The position numbers and the translations under genes were made by a program. A model generated the notes under the pieces. The model had not been told where the DNA came from and did no database searches. It saw only the letters and a program-made list of their open reading frames with translations. From positions 1-19,530 of the forward strand of contig CAAGLP010000012.1 of the NCBI GenBank assembly GCA_900770805.1: a stretch of DNA of 19,530 nucleotides. The letters are read 5' to 3'. Source of the stretch: an uncultured Paraprevotella sp. (GTDB taxonomy: Bacteria > Bacteroidota > Bacteroidia > Bacteroidales > Bacteroidaceae). Shown here piece after piece: positions 1 through 7,940 of this stretch; position 1 is the stretch's first letter, and the number at the start of each line of letters is the position of its first letter.

Positions 1-2453
1 TCGACCACACACAGTGTGAATCGGCACATGGAGAGCAGGGGCAGATGGGAGATGACGGAGGCGGTGGTACCAACGACAACGCGAGTGCGAAGGAAGCGGT
101 CCTTGAGTTCGGCAGCAGAACTGCAACGTGTGGTCATGGCAGAGAACTCCCTGTCGGCATACAGGCCTGAGGAGGAGGCACTGCCTCCGAGGCGTACAAA
201 ATCGGTGGCGGGATACAGCTTGCTGCATATCTCGTCCACAGAGCGATTGGTAAAGGACACTATCAGCACTCGGGAGCCTTCCTCCAGGAGCTCTTCCCTA
301 ACGGTGTGCAGCATGCCATAGGAGGTCTTTCCCGTGCCTGGAGGACCAATGATGAGAAAGAGTTCGCGGGCATGCTTGATTCTGGTTTGCATGTCGTTGA
401 ACGGGCCATAGTCTCCACGGATGGAGAGGCTGTTATCCACACGAGGCGGACGCTGTGCTAGGATGAGTTCCCTGCGATGGCGCGGAGCACAGAGAAAGGC
501 ATACAATCCGCGGTATAATCCGCTATAGGAACTCTCCATGAAGTCGTGCTCCAGGCACCATGCCATGTCGTGGCCGGCAGAGAAGGCATGAAGGTTCTTC
601 TGCGGTGTTCTGAGCCTGACAACGATGGCCTGGTGTGTGATGGAAGTGATAGTGCCTCTGTGAACGATTGTCTGGCGTATATCGGGAGTGCCGGAGGTGG
701 GATAAGAATAGAGGACCACGATGTCGCCCGCCCTGAAGTTGCCGGCTTCGCCATGATAGCGCAAGACCACACTGGCAACCTGTTCGGAGTCGGTTTCCTC
801 CTTGCGATGAAGGCTGAGATGGGAAAGGATGTTTCCCACGTGCTGTTTCTCGTAAAAAGGAGAAAGCCAGGCACTGGCAAAACCTGAGGCTTCCTTGGTT
901 TGGTTGCCAATCTTGGAAAGGCGGTGCTCCAAGGCCAGGAAGGTGTAAAAACGCTGGAAGTATTGTTGTTCGAGAGGGGAAGCTTTCTGGATGTTACCAA
1001 GAAAGGCCTCTATCCGCGGACGATGGTATTTGAGCCACAAGGTATTACTGAGGCCATTGGGATTGAAATCGTCGGGGGTCAGGGACAAGAGGCAGGATAT
1101 ACCTCCATGGCACAAGTCACGCTCCTGGGCAACATACATATTGCGCATCCTGATGGCGTCGAAGAGCAACTTGGGTGCAAAGCCAAGACCTACCAAAGGA
1201 CGGCTGTATTTGCTATAGAGGAGAAAGGCATGCAGTTGCTGGTTGTTGTCCTGATAGACCTTCCGGAAATTGTAGCGTATGATGGCCATATAGAGTAGCA
1301 TCTGTATGTAGTGCTGCTCCTTATGACGGGGGGCATCGTCTTCCCTTGCATTGGGGACGAATGCCGCACTACCGGCCTTTTGCTCTACGAGGATGCGCAT
1401 ATCTGTCTGCAACATATCCATACGCCCCTGGAGTCCCAACATCTCGGAAAAGAACGTTGGCTCCACAATAATCTTGTCGCGATGGTAGGCCTCCAGCAGA
1501 GTGGGCATCGTGTGTGACATGGCTCTGTGTATATTCAGCATCTGCGACCAAGCCTTTTCGTGAAAGGCACGATCGGGCATGTGACTGACAAGTGCAACTG
1601 GTGCCTTCAGGAAAAGCTGGTTGGCAGCAGTCTTGTAGCATGCCGAGAGCGCCTGTGCAGAGGCATCGGGAGGGTTGTCGCCGTGAAGCAGGGTGTCGAG
1701 CAGTTCGCCTGCCATGTTACCCATCAGTATGGGTTCGGAGGAGAGGGATGGCTCCAGACGCTTTTGCAAGACTGCAAGGGGGGAGGCATCATATGGCTGG
1801 AAACATGAGGCTATCGCAGACACGTCTACGAGATAATCCGGCTCGAGGATAATATATTCGGGCAACAGTATCCCGTTGGGGGCACTGTGGGGTGAAACGA
1901 CATTGAGCATCATGCCCTTGTGGAGCAACGTGCTGAGGTATGAATGGTCGTTGCCATAAAGCTGGTTGGTGCCGGCATACCTTATGACTTCAGTCTCGGA
2001 GGTTAGTTCGGATGTGGCATATATGTATTCCTCGTCCCACGATACAACAACACAACGGAGGTAATCCCCACGAAGATGGTGCTTGCTGCGCGAAGGGCGG
2101 TCCTTGGGGAAGTTTTCTCTAAGCGTATGGGGCACGGGCACACCATACAGCAGAGCAACAAAAAGGCACAGTGCCTGAAAATCATAAATGAAATTTTCCG
2201 GGCATTGTGCCTGTGTATCCGATGTAAGTCTTAAGCGCATGTCGTTGACCATACGCCTAAGTGCTGGTTGTGCGGAATTCTTCTTTAGCAGGTAATCGGT
2301 CTTGGAAAAGCATCCGGCAAGGTGTATCTCCGAATTCAGCGTTGCCTCATCGAGCAATCTCAGATAGAGAGATGCCAGCCTTGGATATGCTTCACCGTAT
2401 TTGGGCAGAAGGAAATATATCTGCCCCAACTCGCCAAACCATTCGCTACTCAT
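1..2453 (-). CDS. Dna2-like nuclease-helicase (SF1), C-terminus beyond left edge
   Basis: An open frame of 817 codons runs without a stop from an ATG at 2453 off the left edge. Seen: a PD-(D/E)XK nuclease core with GRMD (D346), EQK (E357, K359) and a following QxxxY motif (Q384, Y388), as in RecB/Cas4 nucleases. A linker with a GDIVVLY beta segment follows, then an SF1 helicase domain with Walker A GPPGTGKT at residues 703-710 and motif Ia (VLIVSFTNRSVDE). The window ends just where Walker B should begin. Family knowledge: Dna2/Upf1-type proteins combine this nuclease with an ATP-driven helicase and process DNA flaps or ends. The cytoplasmic DNA-repair role is inferred. The start overlaps the end of the DUF4270 gene by 8 bp (ATGAGTAG), so translation is probably coupled. 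A full-length protein of roughly 1,100 residues would be usual. Confidence 0.88.
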   Translation of the reverse strand, partial: MSSEWFGELGQIYFLLPKYGEAYPRLASLYLRLLDEATLNSEIHLAGCFSKTDYLLKKNSAQPALRRMVNDMRLRLTSDTQAQCPENFIYDFQALCLFVALLYGVPVPHTLRENFPKDRPSRSKHHLRGDYLRCVVVSWDEEYIYATSELTSETEVIRYAGTNQLYGNDHSYLSTLLHKGMMLNVVSPHSAPNGILLPEYIILEPDYLVDVSAIASCFQPYDASPLAVLQKRLEPSLSSEPILMGNMAGELLDTLLHGDNPPDASAQALSACYKTAANQLFLKAPVALVSHMPDRAFHEKAWSQMLNIHRAMSHTMPTLLEAYHRDKIIVEPTFFSEMLGLQGRMDMLQTDMRILVEQKAGSAAFVPNAREDDAPRHKEQHYIQMLLYMAIIRYNFRKVYQDNNQQLHAFLLYSKYSRPLVGLGFAPKLLFDAIRMRNMYVAQERDLCHGGISCLLSLTPDDFNPNGLSNTLWLKYHRPRIEAFLGNIQKASPLEQQYFQRFYTFLALEHRLSKIGNQTKEASGFASAWLSPFYEKQHVGNILSHLSLHRKEETDSEQVASVVLRYHGEAGNFRAGDIVVLYSYPTSGTPDIRQTIVHRGTITSITHQAIVVRLRTPQKNLHAFSAGHDMAWCLEHDFMESSYSGLYRGLYAFLCAPRHRRELILAQRPPRVDNSLSIRGDYGPFNDMQTRIKHARELFLIIGPPGTGKTSYGMLHTVREELLEEGSRVLIVSFTNRSVDEICSKLYPATDFVRLGGSASSSGLYADREFSAMTTRCSSAAELKDRFLRTRVVVGTTASVISHLPLLSMCRFTLCVV

Positions 2454-4002
2454 TGCCTGAGGCAGATGATACACGAGTGTAGTAGACCTGTATGCGTATT
2501 GGATTGTCTGTAGTTCCCCTTACGAGTCGGGCACTAGTGAGCGAGAGATCGTGCGACACGCTGGTTATAGTACCAGTGGAGGTATTCTGAGCCACCTCGA
2601 CGGGAACAAGGCAGCACTTATCCCAATCGGGATTGCGCTTTGTCCACTCGCGTGTCTCCTCGGCAATCTGCGCCTCGGTGGGGTTCTCTATCTTCAGGAC
2701 ATCCTTGATGTAGGTGCTGACGGCGTTCTCGCGCTCCTTCTGAATGAATGTCACCAACTGACCGATGTTTTCGAAGGTGTATGTATTGTATGCCTTCTGG
2801 AAAGCCGTCAGGAAAGAGGTGGATTCATCAGGAGTTCTCTTGTTGTCGAAATAGGCTTTGACATCGGCCTTGCGCAAAAGCAAGAGGTTCTGTGGTATGC
2901 CAAACTGATCGCCAGTCTGCTCCTTGTTGTATCTGGTAAGCATCAACTGGACACGACTGATACTGTCGTTCTTGTGCGTACCGGAGAAAATATCGTCGAT
3001 AGGCAAAGTCAACTCGGTGCAAAGGCCGGCAGGAGTCTTCAACCAGGTGCATGACTCGTCGTTGACAAGATCTGCAATGTCGGATTGAGAGAACTGGCAA
3101 CTCTGGATAACTTCGGGAGTACCGGCAAAGACAGTGTAGGAAGGTACGTCCTCTACGATACTGTCCGTCAGATGACGGGCATTGTAAATCAGATAGAGAG
3201 CATCCACGAATACACGCACCATAACACCTTCGCCGTTGATAATCTCGGCATAATAGCCAGGAAGCACATTGCGGATGAAATGATAAGAATCGTCGAAGTT
3301 GTGGTTTACATGCTTGTCGGCAGAAAGACCCTTGTTATCCTCCAGATACTCCCAATACTTGTCCATAATGGCATTGCCCTCGGACAATGGCATGGGGATA
3401 CGTATGCTGGGATAATTGTTTGAAGAGGCATTGGAGGGGTCGGAACCATGAATTCTGTCCCATGCTGTGAACACCTTGGTGGCAATGGGTTTGTTCTCGT
3501 ATCCGGGACGGATGTACTTCCTCAAATCGGTGTTGGTATAATAAGTACTGTCCTCGCACAAGGGATTGTTCATATCCAGAGGATATATAGCCAACTTCAT
3601 AGGAGTGTTGACATCGCCATAATAACTGTCAAAGTTCAGCTGCAACATAACGCTGTCGCAGCATGGTCTGCCCTGAGCATTTCTGGAGGTGATGGAATCC
3701 TGATGGGGGAAGTATTTGATATCCTCCATTATTGCAAACTGAGTTACAAAATTGCCGGTCAGACGACCATTGGTTTCGGGGTCATATATCGAGCCCAAAT
3801 AAGACGATGAGGAGTGAGCCTTGATGCTGTCTACCAGCACAGAACGGGTATACACATTCCATACCGCCATGCTTGTTTCCAACGACTCGTTAGAGGGTGG
3901 CACACCTATCATTCCGGTATCTTCTGTACAAGATATAGCAAAGGCCATGGATACGGCCACCACAATAGAGCCCAATCGGCTCAGGATATTTGATTTATTC
4001 AC
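2446..4002 (-). CDS. DUF4270 family lipoprotein
   Basis: A 518-residue protein with a lipoprotein signal peptide. A positively charged start (MNKSNILSRLG) and a hydrophobic stretch lead to AFAISC, with C25 the likely lipidated cysteine followed by acidic residues (TED). The body resembles DUF4270, a Bacteroidetes-specific family of exported lipoproteins of unknown function; this is recognition from memory, without a search. The start codon is GTG at 4002. Upstream in frame there is no ATG before a stop at 4026-4024, and AAAGAA precedes the GTG as a weak ribosome binding site. It lies 43 bp downstream of the GT5-domain gene and overlaps the nuclease-helicase gene by 8 bp, so the three probably share one transcript. 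Its function cannot be deduced; the location is probably the outer membrane or the periplasmic face. Confidence 0.85.
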   Translation of the reverse strand: MNKSNILSRLGSIVVAVSMAFAISCTEDTGMIGVPPSNESLETSMAVWNVYTRSVLVDSIKAHSSSSYLGSIYDPETNGRLTGNFVTQFAIMEDIKYFPHQDSITSRNAQGRPCCDSVMLQLNFDSYYGDVNTPMKLAIYPLDMNNPLCEDSTYYTNTDLRKYIRPGYENKPIATKVFTAWDRIHGSDPSNASSNNYPSIRIPMPLSEGNAIMDKYWEYLEDNKGLSADKHVNHNFDDSYHFIRNVLPGYYAEIINGEGVMVRVFVDALYLIYNARHLTDSIVEDVPSYTVFAGTPEVIQSCQFSQSDIADLVNDESCTWLKTPAGLCTELTLPIDDIFSGTHKNDSISRVQLMLTRYNKEQTGDQFGIPQNLLLLRKADVKAYFDNKRTPDESTSFLTAFQKAYNTYTFENIGQLVTFIQKERENAVSTYIKDVLKIENPTEAQIAEETREWTKRNPDWDKCCLVPVEVAQNTSTGTITSVSHDLSLTSARLVRGTTDNPIRIQVYYTRVSSASGNE

Positions 4003-4045
4003 TTCTTTAAGTCTAAAATAATACTATCACAGGAAAACCTTCGCA

Positions 4046-4903
4046 TTAAAACAGGAAGCCATCATCATCGTCGTCTTCCTTGGGTCTGTTCCTGATAACC
4101 TCATCCCATAATTGGTCGTACAATCCCACCGATGTAGATACCATGTCTTCAGGAGAAAGAACTACAATCGGCTTGCCCATCTCACGTGCCATACGCTCGT
4201 AACGCTCGTTGGACTCGTTCAGGATAACACCATCACTCATGAACATGCCTATACGGTTCAAGTCTTCCAGTTGGCTCAACTCGCCCAATGTGGACAGAGC
4301 AGTTCTGTTTGCCTCGCGATAAGCCAGAATACCATTGAAATTCTTTGGCAATGGTGCCTCGGGGAGATCTGTGGTAGGTGTATAGATTATCTTGCTTTCA
4401 CGGAAACTGGGTTCCTCATAATATGCCAACTTGAGCAAATAAGGCGCCAAAGAACTCATAAAGCCCTGACAATGTACAATCTCGGGTACCCAACGCAACT
4501 TCTTGACCGTTTCAAGAGAACCACGGGCAAAGAACATTGCACGCTCCACATTGTCCTTGTATAATTTGCCTTTGTCGTCAAAAAGCATCTGACGGTTTCG
4601 CATGAAATCATCGTTGTCGATGAAATATACTTGCATGCGGGCAGCATTGATGCTTGCCACCTTGATAATGAGCTGATGGTCGGTATCATCAATGATGAGA
4701 TTCATTCCAGACAAGCGGATTACCTCATGCAGCTGGTTTCTGCGCTCATTGATATGACCCCACTTTGGAGTAAACGTACGAACCTCACGACCTGTTTCCT
4801 GAACCGCCGGAATAAGTGCACGACTTATAGAACTTTGTGTCGTTGCACTGACATAAGGTTCTATTTCCTGAGTCAGGAAAAGTATCTTTTTTGCTTTCTC
4901 CAT
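4046..4903 (-). CDS. GT5 (starch/glycogen synthase) N-terminal domain protein
   Basis: A 285-residue protein starting MEKAKKILFLTQEIEPYVS. This is the opening of GT5 glycogen/starch synthases (KILF..E..P), but the lysine-containing KTGGL motif is not present: the loop reads SATTQSS. The length covers only the N-terminal Rossmann half of a GT-B enzyme; the C-terminal nucleotide-sugar-binding half is absent. The tail is strongly acidic (five aspartates) and ends GFLF. Databases often label such Bacteroidetes proteins glycogen/starch synthase, but catalysis looks doubtful because half the fold is missing. The ATG at 4903 is preferred over a TTG at 4933, because the TTG lies inside the -7 promoter box at 4931-4938. 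It is the first gene of a leftward unit and divergent from panC. A regulatory or binding role is possible but inferred. Confidence 0.8.
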   Translation of the reverse strand: MEKAKKILFLTQEIEPYVSATTQSSISRALIPAVQETGREVRTFTPKWGHINERRNQLHEVIRLSGMNLIIDDTDHQLIIKVASINAARMQVYFIDNDDFMRNRQMLFDDKGKLYKDNVERAMFFARGSLETVKKLRWVPEIVHCQGFMSSLAPYLLKLAYYEEPSFRESKIIYTPTTDLPEAPLPKNFNGILAYREANRTALSTLGELSQLEDLNRIGMFMSDGVILNESNERYERMAREMGKPIVVLSPEDMVSTSVGLYDQLWDEVIRNRPKEDDDDDGFLF

Positions 4904-4930
4904 ATAGTTATATACATAGTATCTTGCGTG

Positions 4931-4938
4931 CAAAGGTA
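4931..4938 (-). promoter_or_regulatory. -7 box of GT5-domain gene promoter
   Basis: On the minus strand this reads TACCTTTG, a full match to the Bacteroidetes -7 consensus TAnnTTTG. It would put the transcript start near 4925, about 20 bases before the ATG at 4903. No clear -33 TTTG is seen at the usual distance, so the call rests on the -7 box and its position. Confidence 0.5.
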
Positions 4939-5045
4939 CAAAAAATCAGCGAAAAACACCGCATCGTTGCATAGTGTTTAATGCAAATTAGCACTTTTTT
5001 TACTATTTTTGATTTAAATATTTCTCCATATAATTATAAATGTCT

Positions 5046-5053
5046 TAAATTTG
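5046..5053 (+). promoter_or_regulatory. -7 box of panC-panD-mce promoter
   Basis: TAAATTTG matches TAnnTTTG and lies 36 bases before the panC ATG. A TTTC at 5021-5024 with a 21-bp spacer could be a degenerate -33 element (consensus TTTG). The transcript would start near 5060. Confidence 0.5.
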
Positions 5054-5088
5054 CGTGAATTTTGAACAAAGTTGTATAAACCATTGCA

Positions 5089-5931
5089 ATGCAAGTAATC
5101 AACACTATTGCTAATTTGCAGGATTTTCTGTCCAGCGAACGAGCAAAGGGAAAAACTATAGGACTGGTACCCACAATGGGCGCTCTGCACGAGGGGCATG
5201 CCTCATTGGTTCGCCGTAGCGTGGCCGAAAACGACATTACGGTGGTAAGCATATTCCTGAACCCCACTCAATTTAACGACCCCAAGGATTTGGAACGCTA
5301 TCCCAGAACACTGGAAAGCGATTGTGCAATACTCGAGGAATGTGGTGCACAGGTTGCATTCGCACCAAGCGTAAAGGAGATATACCCAGAACCTGACACA
5401 CGCAGCTTCTCATACCCTCCCACAGATGTAGTGATGGAAGGCGAAAGACGCCCCGGACATTTCAACGGAGTATGCCAGATTGTAAGCAAGCTATTCATGA
5501 TTACCGACCCCGACAAAGCATATTTCGGGGAAAAGGACTATCAGCAGATAGCCGTAATACGACGCATGGTAGAGGATTTGCAATTCAGCGTAAACATAAT
5601 ACCCTGTCCCGTAATACGTGAGGCAGACGGACTTGCCATGAGCAGCAGAAACACACTGCTGGCTCCTGAAGAAAAAGAGATTGCGCCCAATATCTACCGC
5701 ATACTGAAGGAAAGCCAAGGACTGGGATTAAGCGTTATGGACACACAAAACTGGGTTGTAAACAACATCAACGAAATACCCGGTTTGGAGGTGGAATATT
5801 ACAGCATAGTCGACGGAGACACCCTGGCAGACATCAGCAACTGGGAAGACGCACCACATGTAGTGGGATGTATCACAGTATATTGCGGCAAAACACCTAT
5901 ACGATTGATTGACCATATCAGATACAAATGA
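5089..5931 (+). CDS. panC: Pantothenate synthetase PanC
   Basis: Joins pantoate and beta-alanine with ATP to make pantothenate, the CoA precursor, in the cytoplasm. The 280-residue length is usual for the family. Seen: the nucleotide-binding signature PTMGALHEGH (residues 28-37), SIFLNPTQF, the pantoate-site region GHFNGVC, GEKDYQQ and the KMSKS-like MSSRN loop. The ATG at 5089 gives the expected N-terminus (MQVINTIANL). Its stop overlaps the panD start in ATGA, so the two are coupled, and PanD supplies beta-alanine, one of the PanC substrates. No panB is in the window. Confidence 0.98.
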   Translation: MQVINTIANLQDFLSSERAKGKTIGLVPTMGALHEGHASLVRRSVAENDITVVSIFLNPTQFNDPKDLERYPRTLESDCAILEECGAQVAFAPSVKEIYPEPDTRSFSYPPTDVVMEGERRPGHFNGVCQIVSKLFMITDPDKAYFGEKDYQQIAVIRRMVEDLQFSVNIIPCPVIREADGLAMSSRNTLLAPEEKEIAPNIYRILKESQGLGLSVMDTQNWVVNNINEIPGLEVEYYSIVDGDTLADISNWEDAPHVVGCITVYCGKTPIRLIDHIRYK

Positions 5932-6281
5932 CAATAGAAGTACTCAAGAGCAAACTGCACTGTGTGCAGGTGACAGAAGCAAACCTGAACTACATGGGCA
6001 GCATTACCCTGGACAGGGACCTGATGGATGCTGTCGGCATTATACCGGGAGAAAGAGTGTTCATAGTAGACAACAACAACGGAGAACGCTTTGACACATA
6101 TACCATCTCCGGAGAACGTGGAAGCGGATGCGTGTGCCTAAATGGTGCTGCAGCACGTAAAGTACAGGTGGGCGATACAATTATTATAATGGCCTATGCA
6201 CGTATGACTCCGGAAGAGGCTACGGATTTCACTCCTAAAATCGTCTTCCCCGAAAATAACAAATTGCCAAAGAAAGTATAA
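5928..6281 (+). CDS. panD: Aspartate 1-decarboxylase PanD precursor
   Basis: Decarboxylates aspartate to beta-alanine for pantothenate synthesis. PanD is a pyruvoyl enzyme that cleaves itself. Seen: the cleavage site YMGS with G24-S25, where Ser25 becomes the pyruvoyl group. Lys9 and Tyr58 are at the same numbers as in the characterised E. coli enzyme. The 117-residue length is typical (about 115-130). The start overlaps the panC stop by 4 bp. Some bacteria need PanZ (PanM) for maturation; none is visible here. The methylmalonyl-CoA epimerase gene follows after 22 bp. Confidence 0.98.
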   Translation: MTIEVLKSKLHCVQVTEANLNYMGSITLDRDLMDAVGIIPGERVFIVDNNNGERFDTYTISGERGSGCVCLNGAAARKVQVGDTIIIMAYARMTPEEATDFTPKIVFPENNKLPKKV

Positions 6282-6303
6282 CACTATAAACTCCACATTC
6301 ACT

Positions 6304-6708
6304 ATGAAGATTTCAAGAATCGAACATCTGGGCATTGCCGTCCAGAACATTGCAGAAGTTCTCCCCTACTACACCGACGTTCTCGGATTGGAATTCTACA
6401 AGGAAGAGGTTGTTGAGGACCAGAAGGTAAAGACCGCATTCCTCAAGGTAGGCGAAGTAAAAATTGAGCTGTTGGAGCCCACATGCCCCGAAAGCACCAT
6501 CCAGAAGTTCCTGGACAATGGTGGCCGTGGCATTCACCATGTAGCCTTCAAGGTAGAGGATGGTGTAACCGAGGCTTTGGCACAGTGCGATGCAAATGGC
6601 ATCCGTCTTATCGACAAAGCTCCCCGTGGCGGTGCTGATGGCTTGAAGATTGCCTTCCTGCACCCCAAGAGCACTTGCGGTATTCTGACAGAACTCTGCG
6701 AGGAATAA
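6304..6708 (+). CDS. mce: Methylmalonyl-CoA epimerase (VOC family)
   Basis: Interconverts (R)- and (S)-methylmalonyl-CoA in the succinate-to-propionate pathway that Bacteroidales use in fermentation. The 134-residue length is typical. Seen: a VOC fold pattern with N-terminal metal ligand H8 (RIEHLGIAV), the second-half motif GIHHVAF with H79, and a C-terminal TEL glutamate (E130). These match the family's metal-binding residues. It lies 22 bp after panD with no promoter in between and is followed by a terminator, so it is probably the last gene of a panC-panD-mce unit. No carboxylase or mutase partner of the propionate pathway is nearby. Other VOC proteins cannot be fully excluded, but the similarity to epimerases is strong. 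Confidence 0.93.
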   Translation: MKISRIEHLGIAVQNIAEVLPYYTDVLGLEFYKEEVVEDQKVKTAFLKVGEVKIELLEPTCPESTIQKFLDNGGRGIHHVAFKVEDGVTEALAQCDANGIRLIDKAPRGGADGLKIAFLHPKSTCGILTELCEE

Positions 6709-6726
6709 GCCGGAAAATACCAATCA

Positions 6727-6755
6727 CATGATAGCACTCCATAAGTGATATCATG
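6727..6755. repeat. Imperfect inverted repeat after mce
   Basis: Arms CATGATAGCACT (6727-6738) and AGTGATATCATG (6744-6755) are complementary at 11 of 12 positions, with a 5-base loop. No T-run follows directly. It may be an RNA hairpin that protects or processes the 3' end, upstream of the true terminator. Confidence 0.45.
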
Positions 6756-6773
6756 ACACTATTTACTAAAAGA

Positions 6774-6810
6774 AATGAGCCCGACGCAATGCCGGGCTCA
6801 TTCTTTTTTA
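6774..6810 (+). terminator. Stem-loop terminator after mce
   Basis: A perfect 10-bp stem, AATGAGCCCG (6774-6783) with CGGGCTCATT (6793-6802), a 9-base loop, then CTTTTTT on the plus strand. This is a textbook intrinsic terminator for panC-panD-mce. Read on the minus strand, the stem is followed only by a broken T-rich run (CTTTTAGTAAA), so it may also end the convergent 11-gene operon with lower efficiency. Confidence 0.9.
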
Positions 6811-6829
6811 CATCCTTATATTCTATATA

Positions 6830-7246
6830 CTACTTCAGCCACTTCTCCTTCCATGCCTTAACAAAATCCGGCAACTCGAGCATCAGGTCGCCATTAGGCT
6901 CTATGAACAATTGTGTTGTCTCGCCCTCGCAACAAAGAACACCGTCGCTCTCACGATAAATACGGTACTTATAATCCAGACGTGCACCACGCTTGGGGAC
7001 AAATGTAGTGTGGATAACAGCCACGTCGCCCATCTGCAAGGAGGCAAAATGACGAGTGTGGACATCATAGATAGGGGCATATATGCCGGATTCCTGCATT
7101 ACATCGTAACCCATTCCTGGATAATGACGACCAAATGACTCGCGACCATCCTCAAAATACACGATGTAGTTGCCATGCCAAACGATACGCATGGAGTCTA
7201 TCTCGCTGAATTTTACCGGAACACGGCAAACATCTGTAATTTCCAC
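6830..7246 (-). CDS. Acyl-CoA/acyl-ACP thioesterase, 4HBT hotdog (ApeK-like)
   Basis: A 138-residue single-hotdog protein. Seen near the N-terminus: a YbgC/4HBT-type active-site pattern with D17, H24 and Y27 (SEIDSMRIVWHGNY) and E32 in the following helix. Family members hydrolyse acyl-CoA or acyl-ACP thioesters, and aryl-polyene clusters carry such a gene (ApeK). The start codon is GTG at 7246: an in-frame TAG immediately precedes it, and the only nearby ATG (M19) falls inside the active-site motif. It is the last gene of the 11-gene operon, 19 bp after the LolA-like gene. Likely role, inferred: release or proofreading of the acyl chain built on the operon's ACP. Confidence 0.85.
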   Translation of the reverse strand: MEITDVCRVPVKFSEIDSMRIVWHGNYIVYFEDGRESFGRHYPGMGYDVMQESGIYAPIYDVHTRHFASLQMGDVAVIHTTFVPKRGARLDYKYRIYRESDGVLCCEGETTQLFIEPNGDLMLELPDFVKAWKEKWLK

Positions 7247-7265
7247 CTATACTGAAGTATTATAA

Positions 7266-7850
7266 CTATTTCTTAAATACAAAGCCACTGAAACTATACT
7301 CGGTATAGTTCTTGCCACGGCCATTCATGCGCAGAGTGAGGATTTCACCCTTCTTGGCATCCAGAGTGATGACGAAAGAGGAAAACATCATGCGTTTCTT
7401 CTTGGGCTCTCCCACAGTGGGATCCATGTGTATAGTGATGATATTTCCGCTTTGACTCAATTCCACACAAGGAACCTCGGACAAGCCTGTTCCGTCGCCC
7501 TTGATGATTGCCGTCAACACAGACTGGAAAGCCACAAACTGATTGTTCTTCTTGCTATTGGTCTTGTGCTCGCGACCACGCATAACCATGGTGAAATCAT
7601 CACCATTCATGTCCAGTTGCTCCTTGCCGTCGGCCACACTGATGTTCATCTTGTCGGGACTTGCAATAACCATCTTACCTGTGGCTTTATCATCCTTGGA
7701 TACTGCTGCCTTGTGGTCGACACGTGTGGCAATAGCCGTCACATGCGATGCGCCACGGAACTTGGCAACCGCTTTCTGGAAATCCACGCTCTGAGCCAAA
7801 GACGATAGCGTGAGTGCAAAAAGCAATATAAAGGTATATATCTTCTTCAT
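7266..7850 (-). CDS. LolA-like periplasmic carrier protein (ApeL-like)
   Basis: A 194-residue exported protein. It has an N-terminal signal peptide (KK, then a leucine/phenylalanine-rich core ending SSLAQS, cleavage near residue 19) and no lipobox cysteine. The rest is a beta-rich domain of LolA/outer-membrane lipoprotein carrier type, with an unusually long basic stretch EPKKKR. LolA homologues inside aryl-polyene clusters are thought to move lipid product or a lipoprotein through the periplasm together with the MMPL protein. That role is inferred here. It lies 19 bp before the thioesterase gene and 90 bp after the ketoreductase gene. The general chromosomal lolA is expected elsewhere. Confidence 0.78.
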   Translation of the reverse strand: MKKIYTFILLFALTLSSLAQSVDFQKAVAKFRGASHVTAIATRVDHKAAVSKDDKATGKMVIASPDKMNISVADGKEQLDMNGDDFTMVMRGREHKTNSKKNNQFVAFQSVLTAIIKGDGTGLSEVPCVELSQSGNIITIHMDPTVGEPKKKRMMFSSFVITLDAKKGEILTLRMNGRGKNYTEYSFSGFVFKK

Positions 7851-7940
7851 CTTAGCTATATGATTATGTTAATATGACAACAAATCCCATCTGCCTTTAC
7901 TTCGGAGGATAGACGAAGCATACATTGTCATACTTATTAA

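Noticed and set aside
458..1000. Open frame of 180 codons on the minus strand
   Set aside because: It lies in another frame inside the nuclease-helicase gene, which has a continuous frame with motifs through this region.
1..2453. CRISPR-associated Cas4 or a defence system
   Set aside because: The nuclease motifs are shared with Cas4, but there are no cas genes or repeat arrays in the window and the neighbours are housekeeping genes.
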